Source: Roseitalea sp.
GTDB lineage: Bacteria; Pseudomonadota; Alphaproteobacteria; Rhizobiales; Rhizobiaceae
DNA length: 64,000 nucleotides
Direction of reading: 5' to 3'
NCBI GenBank assembly: GCA_017642895.1
Contig: JAEPON010000017.1
Span: forward strand, 1 to 64,000
This document shows positions 18,410-28,640 of the stretch, piece after piece. Numbering within the stretch: the first letter of the stretch is position 1; each line of letters opens with the position of its first letter. The notes beneath the pieces were generated by a model. That model was given only the letters and a program-made list of their open reading frames with translations. It searched no databases and was not told the origin of the DNA. The position numbers were made by a program, and so were the translations under genes.

Positions 18410-18775
18410 TCACGCCGCCAGCGCGTTGGTCACCGCACCGCGAATATCGGCGAGCGTGAACGGCTTGGACACCACATCGATGACGATCTTTTCCACGTCG
18501 GCGGCGCGCTCGCGCTGCTCGGCATAGCCGGTCATCAAAAGGATGCGGAGATCCGGGAAATCCTTGACCGCTGTCCGGGCCATGGCGATGCCGTCCATCG
18601 CCGGCATCCGGATGTCCGACACAACCAGATCGTAGGCGCCGGACTTGTCGGCGATCCGTTCCAGCGCCAGATCGCCATCGTCGGCCTGATCGACCTCATG
18701 GCCGTCCAGGGTCAGCGCGCGGGCGGTGAAGCTGCGCACCGAATGGTCGTCATCGACCACGAGAATCCGCGCCAT
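18410..18775 (-). CDS. cpdR: Single-domain response regulator, CpdR-like
   Basis: A 121-residue receiver with no output domain. The acidic pocket is VVDDD (6-10), the phospho-acceptor is Asp54 in SDIRMP, the switch Thr is T82 and the conserved Lys is K104. Sequence and size match CpdR, which in its unphosphorylated form brings substrates to the ClpXP protease in the alphaproteobacterial cell cycle. The protein ends in Ala-Ala, the degron end found in CpdR. It lies three bases after hpt on the same strand. Confidence 0.78.
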   Translation of the reverse strand: MARILVVDDDHSVRSFTARALTLDGHEVDQADDGDLALERIADKSGAYDLVVSDIRMPAMDGIAMARTAVKDFPDLRILLMTGYAEQRERAADVEKIVIDVVSKPFTLADIRGAVTNALAA

Positions 18776-18778
18776 CGG

Positions 18779-19327
18779 TCAGGCATCTCCTGTCACAACG
18801 CCCACAAAGGGCAGTTCGCGGAAGGCATGGCCGACATCCATGCCATAGCCGACCACGAAATGGTCGGGACATTCAAAGCCGGTGAAGTTGGCATCGAGCG
18901 GCGTCTTGGCGCTGCGCCGCGTCCGCTTGTCCAGCAGAACCGCGATCGCCACCGAACGGGCGCCGCGCTCCAACAGGATTTTCCGCGCATGGGTCAAGGT
19001 GGTGCCCGATTCCAGTATGTCGTCGATCAAGAGGACATCGCGCCCCTTCACATCGCTGTCGATGTCGCGCAGCATCTTGACCTCGCCGGCTTCCGTGCCG
19101 GCGCCGTAGGTCGACAGCATCATGAATTCGACCTCGGGCGCCAGGCCGACGTCGTGCATGGCGCGGATCAGGTCGGCGGCGAAAATGAACGAACCCTTCA
19201 GGACCGAGATGACCAGAAGGTCCCTGTAATCATGCGCGGCGATTTCTTTCGCCAGCTCGAGATTGCGCCGGGCAATCGCCGAAGCGGGGAAGAGCACGTC
19301 GATACGCTTTCCTCGGACGATCTGCAT
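18779..19327 (-). CDS. hpt: Hypoxanthine phosphoribosyltransferase
   Basis: A 182-residue purine-salvage enzyme that joins hypoxanthine or guanine to PRPP. The PRPP-binding motif VLLIDDILESGTTL and the SVLKGSFIFAADL segment are diagnostic of the HPRT family. The open frame extends to 19375, but this would overlap the upstream gene by 44 bases; the ATG at 19327 gives MQIVRGKRIDVLF, the usual family start, five bases after the upstream stop. It is followed by the CpdR-like gene. Confidence 0.93.
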   Translation of the reverse strand: MQIVRGKRIDVLFPASAIARRNLELAKEIAAHDYRDLLVISVLKGSFIFAADLIRAMHDVGLAPEVEFMMLSTYGAGTEAGEVKMLRDIDSDVKGRDVLLIDDILESGTTLTHARKILLERGARSVAIAVLLDKRTRRSAKTPLDANFTGFECPDHFVVGYGMDVGHAFRELPFVGVVTGDA

Positions 19328-19331
19328 GGCC

Positions 19332-19925
19332 TCAGTGGCGGGTGACAAGCGCGATTCGCGGTTCAGTGCCGGCATAGTCGCCCGCCGGAATGCGTGTTGT
19401 AAAGGCCATGCGTTCTCCCGGAGCCAACCTTTCGCCGCGTGTGATCGTGTGGGTCACCGAACCGGCGCCGTCGCCGCGTTCGAAGGTGATGGCAACGGCC
19501 GGCACCGTGCCGGTCACTTCACGCGCATTGGCGATCGTCGCACGGACCACGAAGACGGCCCGGCGGCCGGACGTATCGATGCGTATTGCCGTGTCTTCGA
19601 GCACCATGCCCGATGGCGCGGTCGGCTGCGTTGTGACGACAGCCGTCGCCGCAAACAAGGCATGGCCGCCGGCGACATAAAAGGACGCACAGGCGCTGAG
19701 CGTCGCGATCAACGCAAACACGGGCAGGGGCATCGGCTGCCGTGCCGTCTTCGCCCGGCGATCGACGGTCCGGAAAAGGCCCAGCCCGCGATCCGGCGCC
19801 GGATCGGCCGCGCGGCGGGGCTTGCGCACCGTCCGCGTCGCCGGCCCGACCGTCTCGAACTGGACATCAACAATGTCGTCGCCGGAGGAAATCACCGTGC
19901 CACCACCGCTTCGGTTCGCCCCCAT
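19332..19925 (-). CDS. Membrane-anchored protein of unknown function
   Basis: A 197-residue protein. A hydrophilic N-terminal 65 residues precede one membrane helix (about 68-90). The remaining 100 residues look like a small beta-sandwich (IRIDTSGRRAVFVVRATIANARE), similar in layout to DUF3426/FxLYD domains that follow a membrane anchor. The family assignment is tentative. It is the first gene before hpt, with 4 bases between, so the two are cotranscribed. A GTG at 19895 is an alternative start. Confidence 0.68.
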   Translation of the reverse strand: MGANRSGGGTVISSGDDIVDVQFETVGPATRTVRKPRRAADPAPDRGLGLFRTVDRRAKTARQPMPLPVFALIATLSACASFYVAGGHALFAATAVVTTQPTAPSGMVLEDTAIRIDTSGRRAVFVVRATIANAREVTGTVPAVAITFERGDGAGSVTHTITRGERLAPGERMAFTTRIPAGDYAGTEPRIALVTRH

Positions 19926-20087
19926 CTAGCGTCATCGGGGTTAACTGAACCTTGCCGCGCGGGCCGTTCAAAGGCCGCACGAGGGTGAAGGGCAACAATC
20001 TGTGATCATCTGAGCCCTTTGCGAAGATGCCGTCGCGCCCTAACCTCCAGTCGTCCCGCTGTGGGACCGCAAACGAGGAGACTGTCC

Positions 20088-20282
20088 ATGCGGATGACGA
20101 CCCTGTCCGTGGCAGCCGCGTTGTTTATGGCTGGCGCAACCGCCGCATCGGCTTGCAACTGGAGCAAGCAGACCGTGGCGCAGACCCCCGTCGACTACAG
20201 CAAGATGACCAAGGTCGAAGTGGCGCAGGCGCCGGTCGATGCCTGGCTCATCAAATATCTGGACGCCTGGCACAAAGCCTGA
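20088..20282 (+). CDS. Small secreted protein, 64 residues
   Basis: A short exported protein: signal peptide of about 24 residues (ending ATAASA), then a mature peptide of about 40 residues starting with CNWSKQTVAQTPVD. The mature part contains two near-copies of VAQ(T/A)PVD about 16 residues apart, and a single Cys at or near the mature N-terminus. AGGAG lies 7 bases before the ATG and a strong terminator follows, so it is a monocistronic, expressed unit. I do not recognise a function. Confidence 0.75.
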   Translation: MRMTTLSVAAALFMAGATAASACNWSKQTVAQTPVDYSKMTKVEVAQAPVDAWLIKYLDAWHKA

Positions 20283-20307
20283 GCGACCGTTCCCGACCTC
20301 CATCGAC

Positions 20308-20343
20308 AAAAACCCGGCAGTCCACGCGACCGCCGGGTTTTTG
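20308..20343 (+). terminator. Rho-independent terminator
   Basis: AACCCGGC (20311-20318) pairs with GCCGGGTT (20332-20339), followed by a T run. An A run on the other side makes it potentially bidirectional; the convergent MipA-like gene ends at 20362 on the minus strand. Confidence 0.85.
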
Positions 20344-20361
20344 TGTGTCCCAAGCTTAACG

Positions 20362-21141
20362 TCAAAAGTCGAAACGAAACTTCCGGACCACACCGAGCCG
20401 GACGCTGAACTGGTCACGGCTGCCGACGGCGGTGACCGGCGACGAACCGGCATCGCCCGTCAGCCGGTCATAGCCCGCTTCGCCGATGATGGCCCATGAA
20501 TTGTCGAAGTCCTTCCGCACGCCGACCCCGGCGCCATAGCTCTTGATCCCGCCATCGGCGTTGAACGCGGCGAACCCGGCGGTGCCGGCCGGTACGCTGA
20601 AATAGGTGTCCATATAGCGGTCGTCGGCATAGGAAACGCGCGGCCCGGCGGATACGCGCAGCCCCTCCATCGGCCGCGCGACCAGGTCGGCGCCTGCTTC
20701 GCCGGCCCAGCCTTCATGACCGCCAAAGCCACGGCGCAGATTGGCATGCAACCGGAAATACTCGGCCTCGTAGGAAACTTCCGCGCCGAACTCGACGGCC
20801 AGATCGACATCGGCCAAGCCGGTCAGCGCCGGCGTATCGGTTGCCTTGCGCGCGCCGCGAACATTGAACGATGGCGAGACGGAGAAGCCGCCGCGATCCC
20901 GTCCGCCGATCTGGAAGCCGTTCGGCAGCGTCAGCCGGTGGATCTTGATCAACGGCACCGGCGTGACCAGCATCTCCGATGCGCCCTCATAGCGCGGCGC
21001 GACATTGGCGGCGGCACCGATCTCGAACTCGATGCCCGGCGCGGCGCTGCCATATTCATCGGCTGCATGGGACAGGGCAGGCAATGCCAGGCCCATGGTT
21101 GCGGCCAGGGCGATCAAGCGGGCTCGGCGAGAGAGTGTCAT
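20362..21141 (-). CDS. MipA/OmpV-family outer membrane protein
   Basis: A 259-residue beta-barrel. The signal peptide covers about 1-26 (ending LSHAA). The mature part has the alternating pattern of the MipA/OmpV family (VAPRYEGASEMLVTPVPLI near the start, repeated aromatic strand ends) and finishes in RKFRFDF, a C-terminal aromatic beta-signal for BAM insertion. I use the ATG at 21141, with AGGAG about 5 bases upstream; the longer frame has no signal peptide. MipA was described as a scaffold for murein enzymes, but relatives are also linked to channels, so the role is open. Confidence 0.82.
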   Translation of the reverse strand: MTLSRRARLIALAATMGLALPALSHAADEYGSAAPGIEFEIGAAANVAPRYEGASEMLVTPVPLIKIHRLTLPNGFQIGGRDRGGFSVSPSFNVRGARKATDTPALTGLADVDLAVEFGAEVSYEAEYFRLHANLRRGFGGHEGWAGEAGADLVARPMEGLRVSAGPRVSYADDRYMDTYFSVPAGTAGFAAFNADGGIKSYGAGVGVRKDFDNSWAIIGEAGYDRLTGDAGSSPVTAVGSRDQFSVRLGVVRKFRFDF

Positions 21142-21322
21142 TGCGGCTCCTGTTGTTCTGGTTGGTCGTCGGACCGGCCGGGCGCAGCGCACGGCTTCCC
21201 GCTCGATACGACACCAAACGTCAATTGGTTGTTTATCGGACCTGCGTTTTGGCAAAAAGTTACAATTCACTCATGTTGGGCGTCGCTATCGGCTGAAGCA
21301 TTCTGTCATGGGATTGAACGCT

Positions 21323-21787
21323 CTATAGCCGCCTCAGGCACGCCCGAACGATCAGCCGGTGGAACGGCAGGATGGTCGCCAAATAGGTGCGGCCGAGCCG
21401 GTTGTGCCGGCGGATCAGCGTCCGCACGGTGACGGTTTGACCATCGTCGGCGCCGTCCAGATCGACAACACAGCGGAAATCGAGATGGACGTCATCCATG
21501 CCGACCACGACGCGACCGGGCGCGTCGCTGATCAGCGAGAAGATCCCGATCCGCTCGCCATCAGGGCCGTCGCGTCGGTTCCCATCCGTTTGAAGGCCGA
21601 GCGGCGCGACCAGGATGTCGCGCACAACCAGAAGCCGCCTGGCCCATGCGGGCATGTTCCCGAAGACCGTCTCCGCAGCCGCTCGGGCGGTCGCATAGGC
21701 GTTGATCGGGCTGGTTCTCCAGCCATCGGCCCAGTCGGCGTCAGGCATCACCGGATCGGGCAACGGCGTTGCGACCTCGTGTACCAA
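21323..21787 (-). CDS. DUF2867 domain protein
   Basis: About 154 residues. Features match DUF2867: a central GIFSLISDAPGRVVVGMDDVHLDFRCVVDL and a C-terminal LGRTYLATILPFHRLIVRACL amphipathic segment. Function unknown; some relatives are fused to SDR epimerase-like proteins. The start is uncertain: a TTG at 21787 just after the lpdA stop gives a typical family start (VHEVATPLPD), an ATG at 21748 is shorter, and no good ribosome site is visible for either. It follows lpdA by 10 bases and may be the last gene of the TCA operon. Confidence 0.62.
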   Translation of the reverse strand: MVHEVATPLPDPVMPDADWADGWRTSPINAYATARAAAETVFGNMPAWARRLLVVRDILVAPLGLQTDGNRRDGPDGERIGIFSLISDAPGRVVVGMDDVHLDFRCVVDLDGADDGQTVTVRTLIRRHNRLGRTYLATILPFHRLIVRACLRRL

Positions 21788-21797
21788 GGGGCATGAC

Positions 21798-23207
21798 TCA
21801 CATGTGCAGCGGTTTGCCCGTGCTCGAGGCAAGCGCCGCCTCGCGCACGGCCTCGCTCATGGTCGGGTGCGCATGGCAGGTCCGCGCCAGATCCTCCGAC
21901 GAGCCGCCAAACTCCATCAGCACCGCGCATTCGTGGATCAGGTCGCCGGCACCCTTGCCGACAATGTGGGCGCCCAAAACCCGGTCGGTCGCCTTGTCGG
22001 CGAGCACTTTGACGAAACCGTCCGTCGCCAGCATGGCGCGCGCGCGGCCATTGGCGGAGAAGGGAAACTTGCCGACCACATAATCGGCCCCTTCGGCCTT
22101 CAACTCGTCCTCGGTCTTGCCGACCGAGGCGACCTCGGGCTCGGTATAGACGACCGACGGGATGACGCCGTAATTGACATGGCCGGCCTGACCGGCCATC
22201 CGCTCGGCCACCGCCATACCCTCATCCTCGGCCTTGTGCGCGAGCATCGGTCCCTTGACCACATCGCCGATCGCCCAGACGCCGGGCACCGAAGTCTGCC
22301 AATGCTCGTTGATGTCGACGCGACCGCGATCGTCCAGCACAACGCCGGCGGACTCAAGTCCCAAGCCTTCCGTGTAGGGTTTGCGGCCCGTCGCCACCAG
22401 GACGACATCGGCGTTCAGCGTCTCGGCATCGCCGCCCTTGACCGGCTCATAGGTGACATGGCCGCCCTTGCCGGCCTTGTGCACATCGGTGACCTTGGCA
22501 CCCAGCTTGAAGGTGAGGCCCTGCTTGGCCAGCATCTTCTGGAACTGCCGTGCCACATCGCTGTCCATGCCGCCCAGGATCGTGTCGAGATATTCGACCA
22601 CGGTAACCTCGGCCCCGAGCCGCGCCCAGACCGAACCCAGTTCCAGGCCGATCACCCCGCCGCCGACGACGATCATCTTGCCAGGCACCTTGGCGAGCGA
22701 CAGCGCGCCCTCCGACGATACGATCACCTTCTCGTCGAATTCGACATCGACGCCGGGAATGCCAGCGACATCCGACCCGGTAGCGATGACGATGTTCCTG
22801 GTCTCGATCTCCTCGACCTTGCCGTCTTCGCCGGTGACCGCGACCTTGCCCTCGCCGAGAACCGATCCCGTGCCTTTTTTTACATCGACCTTGTTCTTCT
22901 TCATCAGGAAGGAGACGCCGTCGACATTGGATTTCACCGTGGCGTCCTTGTGCGCCATCATCGCCTTGAGATCGAGCTTGGGCGCGCCGACATCGACGCC
23001 AAGTGCCTTGTGGCTGTGGCCGGCCTCGTGGAAAATGTCGGAAGCGTGCAGCAGCGCCTTGGAGGGGATGCAGCCAATGTTGAGGCAGGTGCCGCCCAGC
23101 GTCGGCCATTTCTCGACGATCGCCGTTTTCAGCCCCAGTTGCGCCGCCTTGATCGCGCACACATACCCGCCCGGTCCCGAACCGATCACCACAACATCAT
23201 AAGCCAT
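21798..23207 (-). CDS. lpdA: Dihydrolipoyl dehydrogenase (E3)
   Basis: A 469-residue flavoprotein that reoxidises dihydrolipoyl groups of 2-oxoglutarate dehydrogenase, passing electrons to NAD. Visible: FAD motif [11 protein letters not shown] (5-15), redox-active disulfide [13 protein letters not shown] (Cys41, Cys46), NAD motif [12 protein letters not shown], and the C-terminal catalytic HAHPTMSE (His447, Glu452). It follows sucB in the operon, so it is the E3 of this complex. Confidence 0.96.
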   Translation of the reverse strand: MAYDVVVIGSGPGGYVCAIKAAQLGLKTAIVEKWPTLGGTCLNIGCIPSKALLHASDIFHEAGHSHKALGVDVGAPKLDLKAMMAHKDATVKSNVDGVSFLMKKNKVDVKKGTGSVLGEGKVAVTGEDGKVEEIETRNIVIATGSDVAGIPGVDVEFDEKVIVSSEGALSLAKVPGKMIVVGGGVIGLELGSVWARLGAEVTVVEYLDTILGGMDSDVARQFQKMLAKQGLTFKLGAKVTDVHKAGKGGHVTYEPVKGGDAETLNADVVLVATGRKPYTEGLGLESAGVVLDDRGRVDINEHWQTSVPGVWAIGDVVKGPMLAHKAEDEGMAVAERMAGQAGHVNYGVIPSVVYTEPEVASVGKTEDELKAEGADYVVGKFPFSANGRARAMLATDGFVKVLADKATDRVLGAHIVGKGAGDLIHECAVLMEFGGSSEDLARTCHAHPTMSEAVREAALASSTGKPLHM

Positions 23208-23258
23208 CTTGCATCCCTCCGCAGTCCGCTGCGGGTCCTTCCTGTCAGTCTCAGCCGG

Positions 23259-24515
23259 TCAAAGATCGAGCACGAAGCGCTCGGGGTCTTCCAGGCTCTC
23301 CTTGACGCGCACGAGGAACGTCACCGCTTCCTTGCCGTCGACGATCCGGTGGTCGTAGCTGAGCGCCAGATACATCATCGGCCGGATCACCACCTCGCCA
23401 TTGATCGCCATGGGTCGCTCCTGGATCTTGTGCATGCCCAAAATGCCCGATTGCGGCGCGTTGAGGATCGGCGAGGACATCAAAGAGCCATAGACGCCGC
23501 CATTGGAAATGGTGAACGTCCCACCCTGCATGTCGGCCATGGAAAGGTTGCCGTCGCGCGCCGCCTTGCCAAGCCGTCCGATCTCCAGTTCCACCTCGGC
23601 GATCGACATTCGGTCGGCATCGCGCACCACCGGCACGACCAGCCCCTTGTCTGTGCCGACGGCCACGCCGATATGGGCGTAGTTCTTGAAAATGATGTCG
23701 GTGCCGTCGATCTCGGCATTCACCGACGGGATTTCTTTGAGCGCGTGGGTGACGGCCTTGGTGAAAAAGCCCATGAAGCCAAGCTTCACCGCATGCTTTT
23801 TCTCGAACAGATCCTTGTATTTCTTGCGCATCGCCATGACGGCGCTCATGTCCACCTCATTGTAGGTGGTCAGCATCGCGGCGGTGTTCTGCGCGTCCTT
23901 GAGCCGCCGTGCGATGGTCTGGCGCAGCTTGGTCATCCGCACGCGTTCCTCGCGCACCTGATCGTCGGCGCTTGACGGCGCGCGCGCGGCCTGCGGTGCG
24001 GGGCTCGGAGCCGGGGCTGCCTGTGCGCCCCTGGCGACCGCATCGAGAACGTCGGATTTCAGCACCTGTCCGCGCTTGCCCGAACCGTCGACCTGATCGG
24101 CGGTCATGCCCTTTTCTTCCATCATCTTGGCCGCCGAAGGCGCCGGCGGCATGTCGCGCTTGGCGTCCTTCGCGCCCGGCGATTGCGTCTCCGAGCCCGA
24201 AGGCGCCGGTTGGGGCGATGCGTCCTTTTTGACGTCGGCAGCCTTGCCGTCGGAGGCGGCCGCCGTCCCGGCTCCGGCGCCCTCTGTCAGCATGCCCAGA
24301 AGCGCGTCCACCTCGACCGTGTCGCCCTCATTGGCGACGATTTCGCCGAGCGTGCCGGCGCCCGGCGAGGGAACCTCCAGCGTCACCTTGTCTGTTTCCA
24401 GTTCCACCAGCGTTTCGCCGTCGGCAACACTGTCGCCAGGCTTCTTGAACCATTGGCCGATGGTGGCTTCGGTGACCGATTCACCGAGCGTGGGTACGCG
24501 GATTTCTTTTGCCAT
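23259..24515 (-). CDS. sucB: 2-oxoglutarate dehydrogenase E2 (dihydrolipoyl succinyltransferase)
   Basis: A 418-residue core of the oxoglutarate dehydrogenase complex. It has one lipoyl domain (about 1-80, lipoyl Lys43 in ETDKVTLEV), an Ala/Pro-rich linker, a peripheral-subunit-binding domain (about 130-168, with [14 protein letters not shown]), and the acyltransferase domain with the catalytic [13 protein letters not shown] (His389, Asp393). One lipoyl domain is usual for OdhB. It lies between sucA and lpdA. Confidence 0.96.
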   Translation of the reverse strand: MAKEIRVPTLGESVTEATIGQWFKKPGDSVADGETLVELETDKVTLEVPSPGAGTLGEIVANEGDTVEVDALLGMLTEGAGAGTAAASDGKAADVKKDASPQPAPSGSETQSPGAKDAKRDMPPAPSAAKMMEEKGMTADQVDGSGKRGQVLKSDVLDAVARGAQAAPAPSPAPQAARAPSSADDQVREERVRMTKLRQTIARRLKDAQNTAAMLTTYNEVDMSAVMAMRKKYKDLFEKKHAVKLGFMGFFTKAVTHALKEIPSVNAEIDGTDIIFKNYAHIGVAVGTDKGLVVPVVRDADRMSIAEVELEIGRLGKAARDGNLSMADMQGGTFTISNGGVYGSLMSSPILNAPQSGILGMHKIQERPMAINGEVVIRPMMYLALSYDHRIVDGKEAVTFLVRVKESLEDPERFVLDL

Positions 24516-24568
24516 GTTCGGTCTTCCCCGGACTTTGAAAGTCAGTCAGTTAGCTTGTTTCACTCTTC

Positions 24569-27559
24569 TCAGTCGCCCAGCGCATCCTCGAGGAATGCGG
24601 CGAGCTGTGCCTTGTGGGTGCTCATCACGCCGGTGGCCGTCGATGCGGCGGCCGGCCGGCCGGTATAGCGCACGCGCGCATGCTTGGCGTTGATGTGCGC
24701 CAGAACCCACTCCAGATAGGGATCGATGAACGCCCAGGCGCCCATGTTCTTGGGTTCTTCCTGGCACCAGACCATCTCGGCGTTCTTGAACCGCGACAAT
24801 TCGGTGATCAGCGCCTTGGCCGGGAACGGGTAGAGCTGCTCGACCCGCAACAGATAGACATCGTTGATGCCGCGCTCCTCACGCTCCTCGTAAAGGTCGT
24901 AATAGACCTTGCCGGTGCACAGAACGACGCGCCGGATCTTGGAATCGGTGACCAGCTTGATCTCCGAATCGTCCTTGCGATACTCCGCATCGTCCCACAA
25001 GAGCCGGTGGAACGCGCTCTCCCCGGACATCTCGGCCAGCGTCGATGTCGCACGCTTGTGCCGCAGCAGCGATTTGGGCGTCATCAGGATCAGCGGCTTG
25101 CGGAACTCGCGTTTGAGCTGGCGCCGCAGGATGTGGAAATAGTTGGACGGCGTCGTGCAGTTGGCAACCTGCATATTGTCCTCGGCGCACATCTGCAAAA
25201 AGCGCTCGAGCCGCGCCGAGGAATGCTCCGGCCCCTGGCCTTCATAGCCGTGCGGCAAAAGGCAGACGAGGCCGGACATGCGCAACCATTTGCGTTCGCC
25301 CGACGAGATGAACTGGTCGAACAGCACTTGCGCACCATTGGCGAAATCGCCGAACTGCGCTTCCCAGAGCGTCAGCGCGTTCGGCTCGGCCAGCGTATAG
25401 CCATATTCGAAGCCGAGCACCGCCTCTTCCGACAGCATCGAGTTGATGACCTCATAGCGGCCCTGGCCCGCCTTGATGTCGTTGAGCGGCGTGTAACGGG
25501 CTTCGGTCTCCTGGTCGTAGAGCACCGAATGGCGCTGCGAGAAGGTGCCGCGCTCGCAATCCTGGCCCGACAGCCGCACGCCCTGCCCGTCGAGCAGGAT
25601 CGAACCGAATGCCAGCGCCTCGGCGGTCGCCCAGTCGATGCCCTCGCCGCTCTCGATCATCTTGGCGCGATTGTCGAGGAACCGCTTGATCGTACGGTGG
25701 ACATTGAGGTCCTTGGGGATGGTGGTGAGCTGCTTGCCGATGTCCTTCAGCGTCTTGAGCGGCACGTTGGTCTTGCCGCGGCGGCGCTCATCCTCATTGT
25801 CGGCGCGCTGCAGGCCCGACCATTTGCCGTCCAGCCAGTCCGCCTTGTTGGGTTTGTAGTCGTCGCCGGCCTGGAACTCGATCTCGAGATTCTCGCGCCA
25901 GTCGGTCTTCATTTTTTCCGCATCATCGACCGTGACGTGGCCTTCGGCGATCAGCTTGTCGGAATAGAGCTGCACCGTCGTTTTGTGCTTGCGGATCGTC
26001 CGGTACATGATCGGCTGCGTGAAGGCCGGCTCGTCGCCCTCATTGTGGCCGAACCGCCGGTAGCAGAACATGTCGATGACCACCGGCTTGTGGAACTTCA
26101 TCCGGAATTCGATCGCCACCTTGGCCGCATAGACAACCGCTTCGGGGTCATCGCCATTCACATGGAAGATCGGCGCTTCAATCATCTTGGCGACATCGGA
26201 CGGATAGGGCGACGACCGCGAGAAATAAGGATTGGTCGTAAAGCCGATCTGGTTGTTGATGATGAAGTGGATCGAACCGGCCACGCGATGGCCGCGCAGT
26301 GCCGAAAGACCCAGACATTCGGCGACGACGCCCTGCCCGGCAAACGCCGCATCGCCATGCAGCAAGAGCGGCAGCACCTCGGCGCGGTCTTCGAGCGGCA
26401 CGATCTCGGGCCGGTGCGCCCCGCCGGCATGCTGGTCCTGCTTGGCGCGTGCCTTGCCCAGCACCACCGGATTGACGATCTCCAGATGCGAGGGGTTGGC
26501 GGTCAGCGACAAATGGACATTGTTGTCATCGAACTGGCGGTCGGACGATGCGCCCAGATGGTATTTGACATCGCCGGACCCTTCCACATCATCGGGCACG
26601 AACGAGCCGCCCTTGAACTCGTTGAAGAGCGCCCGGTGCGGCTTGCCCATCACCTGGGTCAGAACGTTCAGCCGGCCCCGGTGCGCCATGCCGAACACGA
26701 TGTCTTTCAGGCCAAGCTGGCCGCCGCGCTTGATGATCTGCTCAAGCGCCGGGATCAGCGACTCGCCGCCATCGAGGCCGAAGCGCTTGGTGCCCTTGTA
26801 TTTGACGTCGATGAACTGTTCGAAGCCTTCCGCCTCGATCAGTTTCTGCAGGATCGCCTTCTTGCCGTTGGGGGTGAACTCGACGCCCTTGTCCGGCCCC
26901 TCGATGCGCTGCTGCAGCCAGGACTTCTCCTCTGGATGGGAGATGTGCATGAACTCGACCGCCATCGTGCCGCAATAGGTGCGCTTGAGGATGTCGAGCA
27001 TCTGCGGGATCGTCGCATATTCGAGCCCGAGCACGTGGTCGATGAAGATCGGCCGGTCGTAGTCGCTTTCCTGAAAGCCGTAAGTGGACGGGTGCAGCTC
27101 GTTATAGTCTTCCTTGTGGCCGGCAAGCCCGAGCGGGTCGAGATCCGCATGCAGATGGCCGCGCATGCGATAGGCACGGATCATCATGATCGCGCGCACC
27201 GAATCGCGCGTGGCGCGCAGCAGTTCCTCGGTCGAGATGCCGCCCGCCGACTGCGCCTTCTCGGCGATCTTGCCGTTCATGTGGGCTTCGACTTCGCCCC
27301 AGTCGCCGTCGAGCGCCGATGTCAGTTCGCCATTCGCCGGCACCGGCCAGTGATCCTGCTCCCAGGACGGTCCCTCGGCGGTCTTGATCACATCGTCGCG
27401 ATTGTCGGACAGCCCTTCGAAGAATTCGCGCCATTCCCCGGAAACCGAAGCCGGGTCTTCCTCATAGCGCGCCTGCATCTGTTCGATGTAGAGCGCGTTG
27501 CCGCCATAAAGGAACGAGGTTCCGGCGAAGATGTCGTTGGCTTGGTCCTTGCGTGCCAT
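24569..27559 (-). CDS. sucA: 2-oxoglutarate dehydrogenase E1
   Basis: A 996-residue thiamine-diphosphate enzyme that decarboxylates 2-oxoglutarate and transfers the succinyl group to the E2 lipoyl arm. Diagnostic segments: the E2-binding N-terminus (TSFLYGGNALYIEQMQARY), HRGRLNVL, the ThDP-binding LLHGDAAFAGQGVVAE, and MCAEDNMQVANCTTP with HPEE-type C-terminal contacts. Length is normal. A GTG three codons upstream (27568) is possible, but MARKDQANDIF matches the usual rhizobial start. It depends on the TPP cofactor imported by thiBPQ at the left edge. Confidence 0.96.
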   Translation of the reverse strand: MARKDQANDIFAGTSFLYGGNALYIEQMQARYEEDPASVSGEWREFFEGLSDNRDDVIKTAEGPSWEQDHWPVPANGELTSALDGDWGEVEAHMNGKIAEKAQSAGGISTEELLRATRDSVRAIMMIRAYRMRGHLHADLDPLGLAGHKEDYNELHPSTYGFQESDYDRPIFIDHVLGLEYATIPQMLDILKRTYCGTMAVEFMHISHPEEKSWLQQRIEGPDKGVEFTPNGKKAILQKLIEAEGFEQFIDVKYKGTKRFGLDGGESLIPALEQIIKRGGQLGLKDIVFGMAHRGRLNVLTQVMGKPHRALFNEFKGGSFVPDDVEGSGDVKYHLGASSDRQFDDNNVHLSLTANPSHLEIVNPVVLGKARAKQDQHAGGAHRPEIVPLEDRAEVLPLLLHGDAAFAGQGVVAECLGLSALRGHRVAGSIHFIINNQIGFTTNPYFSRSSPYPSDVAKMIEAPIFHVNGDDPEAVVYAAKVAIEFRMKFHKPVVIDMFCYRRFGHNEGDEPAFTQPIMYRTIRKHKTTVQLYSDKLIAEGHVTVDDAEKMKTDWRENLEIEFQAGDDYKPNKADWLDGKWSGLQRADNEDERRRGKTNVPLKTLKDIGKQLTTIPKDLNVHRTIKRFLDNRAKMIESGEGIDWATAEALAFGSILLDGQGVRLSGQDCERGTFSQRHSVLYDQETEARYTPLNDIKAGQGRYEVINSMLSEEAVLGFEYGYTLAEPNALTLWEAQFGDFANGAQVLFDQFISSGERKWLRMSGLVCLLPHGYEGQGPEHSSARLERFLQMCAEDNMQVANCTTPSNYFHILRRQLKREFRKPLILMTPKSLLRHKRATSTLAEMSGESAFHRLLWDDAEYRKDDSEIKLVTDSKIRRVVLCTGKVYYDLYEEREERGINDVYLLRVEQLYPFPAKALITELSRFKNAEMVWCQEEPKNMGAWAFIDPYLEWVLAHINAKHARVRYTGRPAAASTATGVMSTHKAQLAAFLEDALGD

Positions 27560-27572
27560 GTCAGTCACCTAT

Positions 27573-27700
27573 CCGGAACGCCCCGTTCCGGCTCCTTCGG
27601 GTTTCCCTTGCCGCGCGGCGGTTCCGCGCTTGTCGTTCCCCCTGTCGAGCAGGTCTTGCCCGCCCCGCCCTTTCGGGCCGGCTATGCCCCTGAAGGGGCA
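27573..27700 (-). other. Hairpin-rich spacer between sucD and sucA
   Basis: Two perfect dyads: CCGGAACG/CGTTCCGG (27573-27591) and TGCCCCT/AGGGGCA (27685-27700). Neither is followed by a clear U tract on the minus strand. They could stabilise the mRNA ends or attenuate readthrough between the succinyl-CoA synthetase and oxoglutarate dehydrogenase genes; this is inference only. Confidence 0.4.
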
Positions 27701-27719
27701 CGGCCATCCTGTCCGGGCC

Positions 27720-28640
27720 TCAGCCCTTGAGCACCTCGACCAGCGTCTTGCCGAGCTGTGCCGGCGACGGCGAAACGCGGATGCCCGCATCCTCCATCGC
27801 CTTGATCTTGTCTTCGGCGCCGCCCTTGCCGCCGGATATAACGGCGCCCGCATGGCCCATCGTGCGTCCGGGCGGCGCGGTGCGGCCGGCGATGAAGCCG
27901 ACCATCGGCTTCTTGCGGCCGTTGGCCGCCTGCTCCTTGAGCCATTCGCAGGCATCTTCCTCCGCGCTGCCGCCGATCTCGCCGATCATGATGATCGATT
28001 CGGTTTCCGGATCGTCGAGGAACAGATCGAGCATGTCGATGAACTCGGTGCCCTTGACCGGGTCGCCGCCAATGCCGACCGCCGTCGACTGGCCAAGGCC
28101 CTCATTGGTGGTCTGGAAGACCGCCTCATAGGTCAGCGTGCCCGAGCGCGACAGGATGCCCACCGAGCCCTTCTTGAAGATGCGGCCCGGCATGATGCCG
28201 ATCTTGCATTCTTCCGGCGTCAGAACACCGGGACAGTTCGGGCCGATCAGGCGCGATTTCGACTTGTCGAGCTTGGCCTTGACCTGGACCATGTCCATCA
28301 CCGGAATGCCTTCGGTGATGCAGATGATCAACGGGATCTTGGCGTCGATCGCCTCGATGATCGCCGCCGCCGCGCCCGCCGGCGGCACATAGACGACCGA
28401 TGCGTTGGCGCCGGTGGCCTTCTTGCCCTCGGCGACGGTGGCAAAGATCGGCAGTTCCGTGCCCGCCTTCTCGCCGGCGCCCTCGCCGGCCGTCCAGGTC
28501 TCGCCACCCTTCTTGGGGTGGATGCCGCCGACCATCTGCGTGCCGAAATAGGCCAGCGCCTGTTCGGTGTGGAAGGTCCCGGTCTTGCCGGTCAGGCCCT
28601 GCACGAGAATCTTTGTGTCTTTGTTGATGAGGATGGACAT
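27720..28640 (-). CDS. sucD: Succinyl-CoA synthetase alpha subunit
   Basis: A 306-residue subunit that carries the CoA site and the phosphorylated histidine of succinate-CoA ligase. Rossmann start [14 protein letters not shown] (11-24), GPNCPGVL (133-140), and active-site His263 in [14 protein letters not shown]. Its ATG shares one base with the stop of the small membrane-protein gene upstream (TGATG), so its translation is probably coupled to that gene. Confidence 0.97.
   Translation of the reverse strand: MSILINKDTKILVQGLTGKTGTFHTEQALAYFGTQMVGGIHPKKGGETWTAGEGAGEKAGTELPIFATVAEGKKATGANASVVYVPPAGAAAAIIEAIDAKIPLIICITEGIPVMDMVQVKAKLDKSKSRLIGPNCPGVLTPEECKIGIMPGRIFKKGSVGILSRSGTLTYEAVFQTTNEGLGQSTAVGIGGDPVKGTEFIDMLDLFLDDPETESIIMIGEIGGSAEEDACEWLKEQAANGRKKPMVGFIAGRTAPPGRTMGHAGAVISGGKGGAEDKIKAMEDAGIRVSPSPAQLGKTLVEVLKG

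Noticed and set aside
24614-27730. A 1038-codon open frame on the plus strand opposite sucA
   Set aside because: Exactly antisense to a highly conserved dehydrogenase gene; no recognisable domain.
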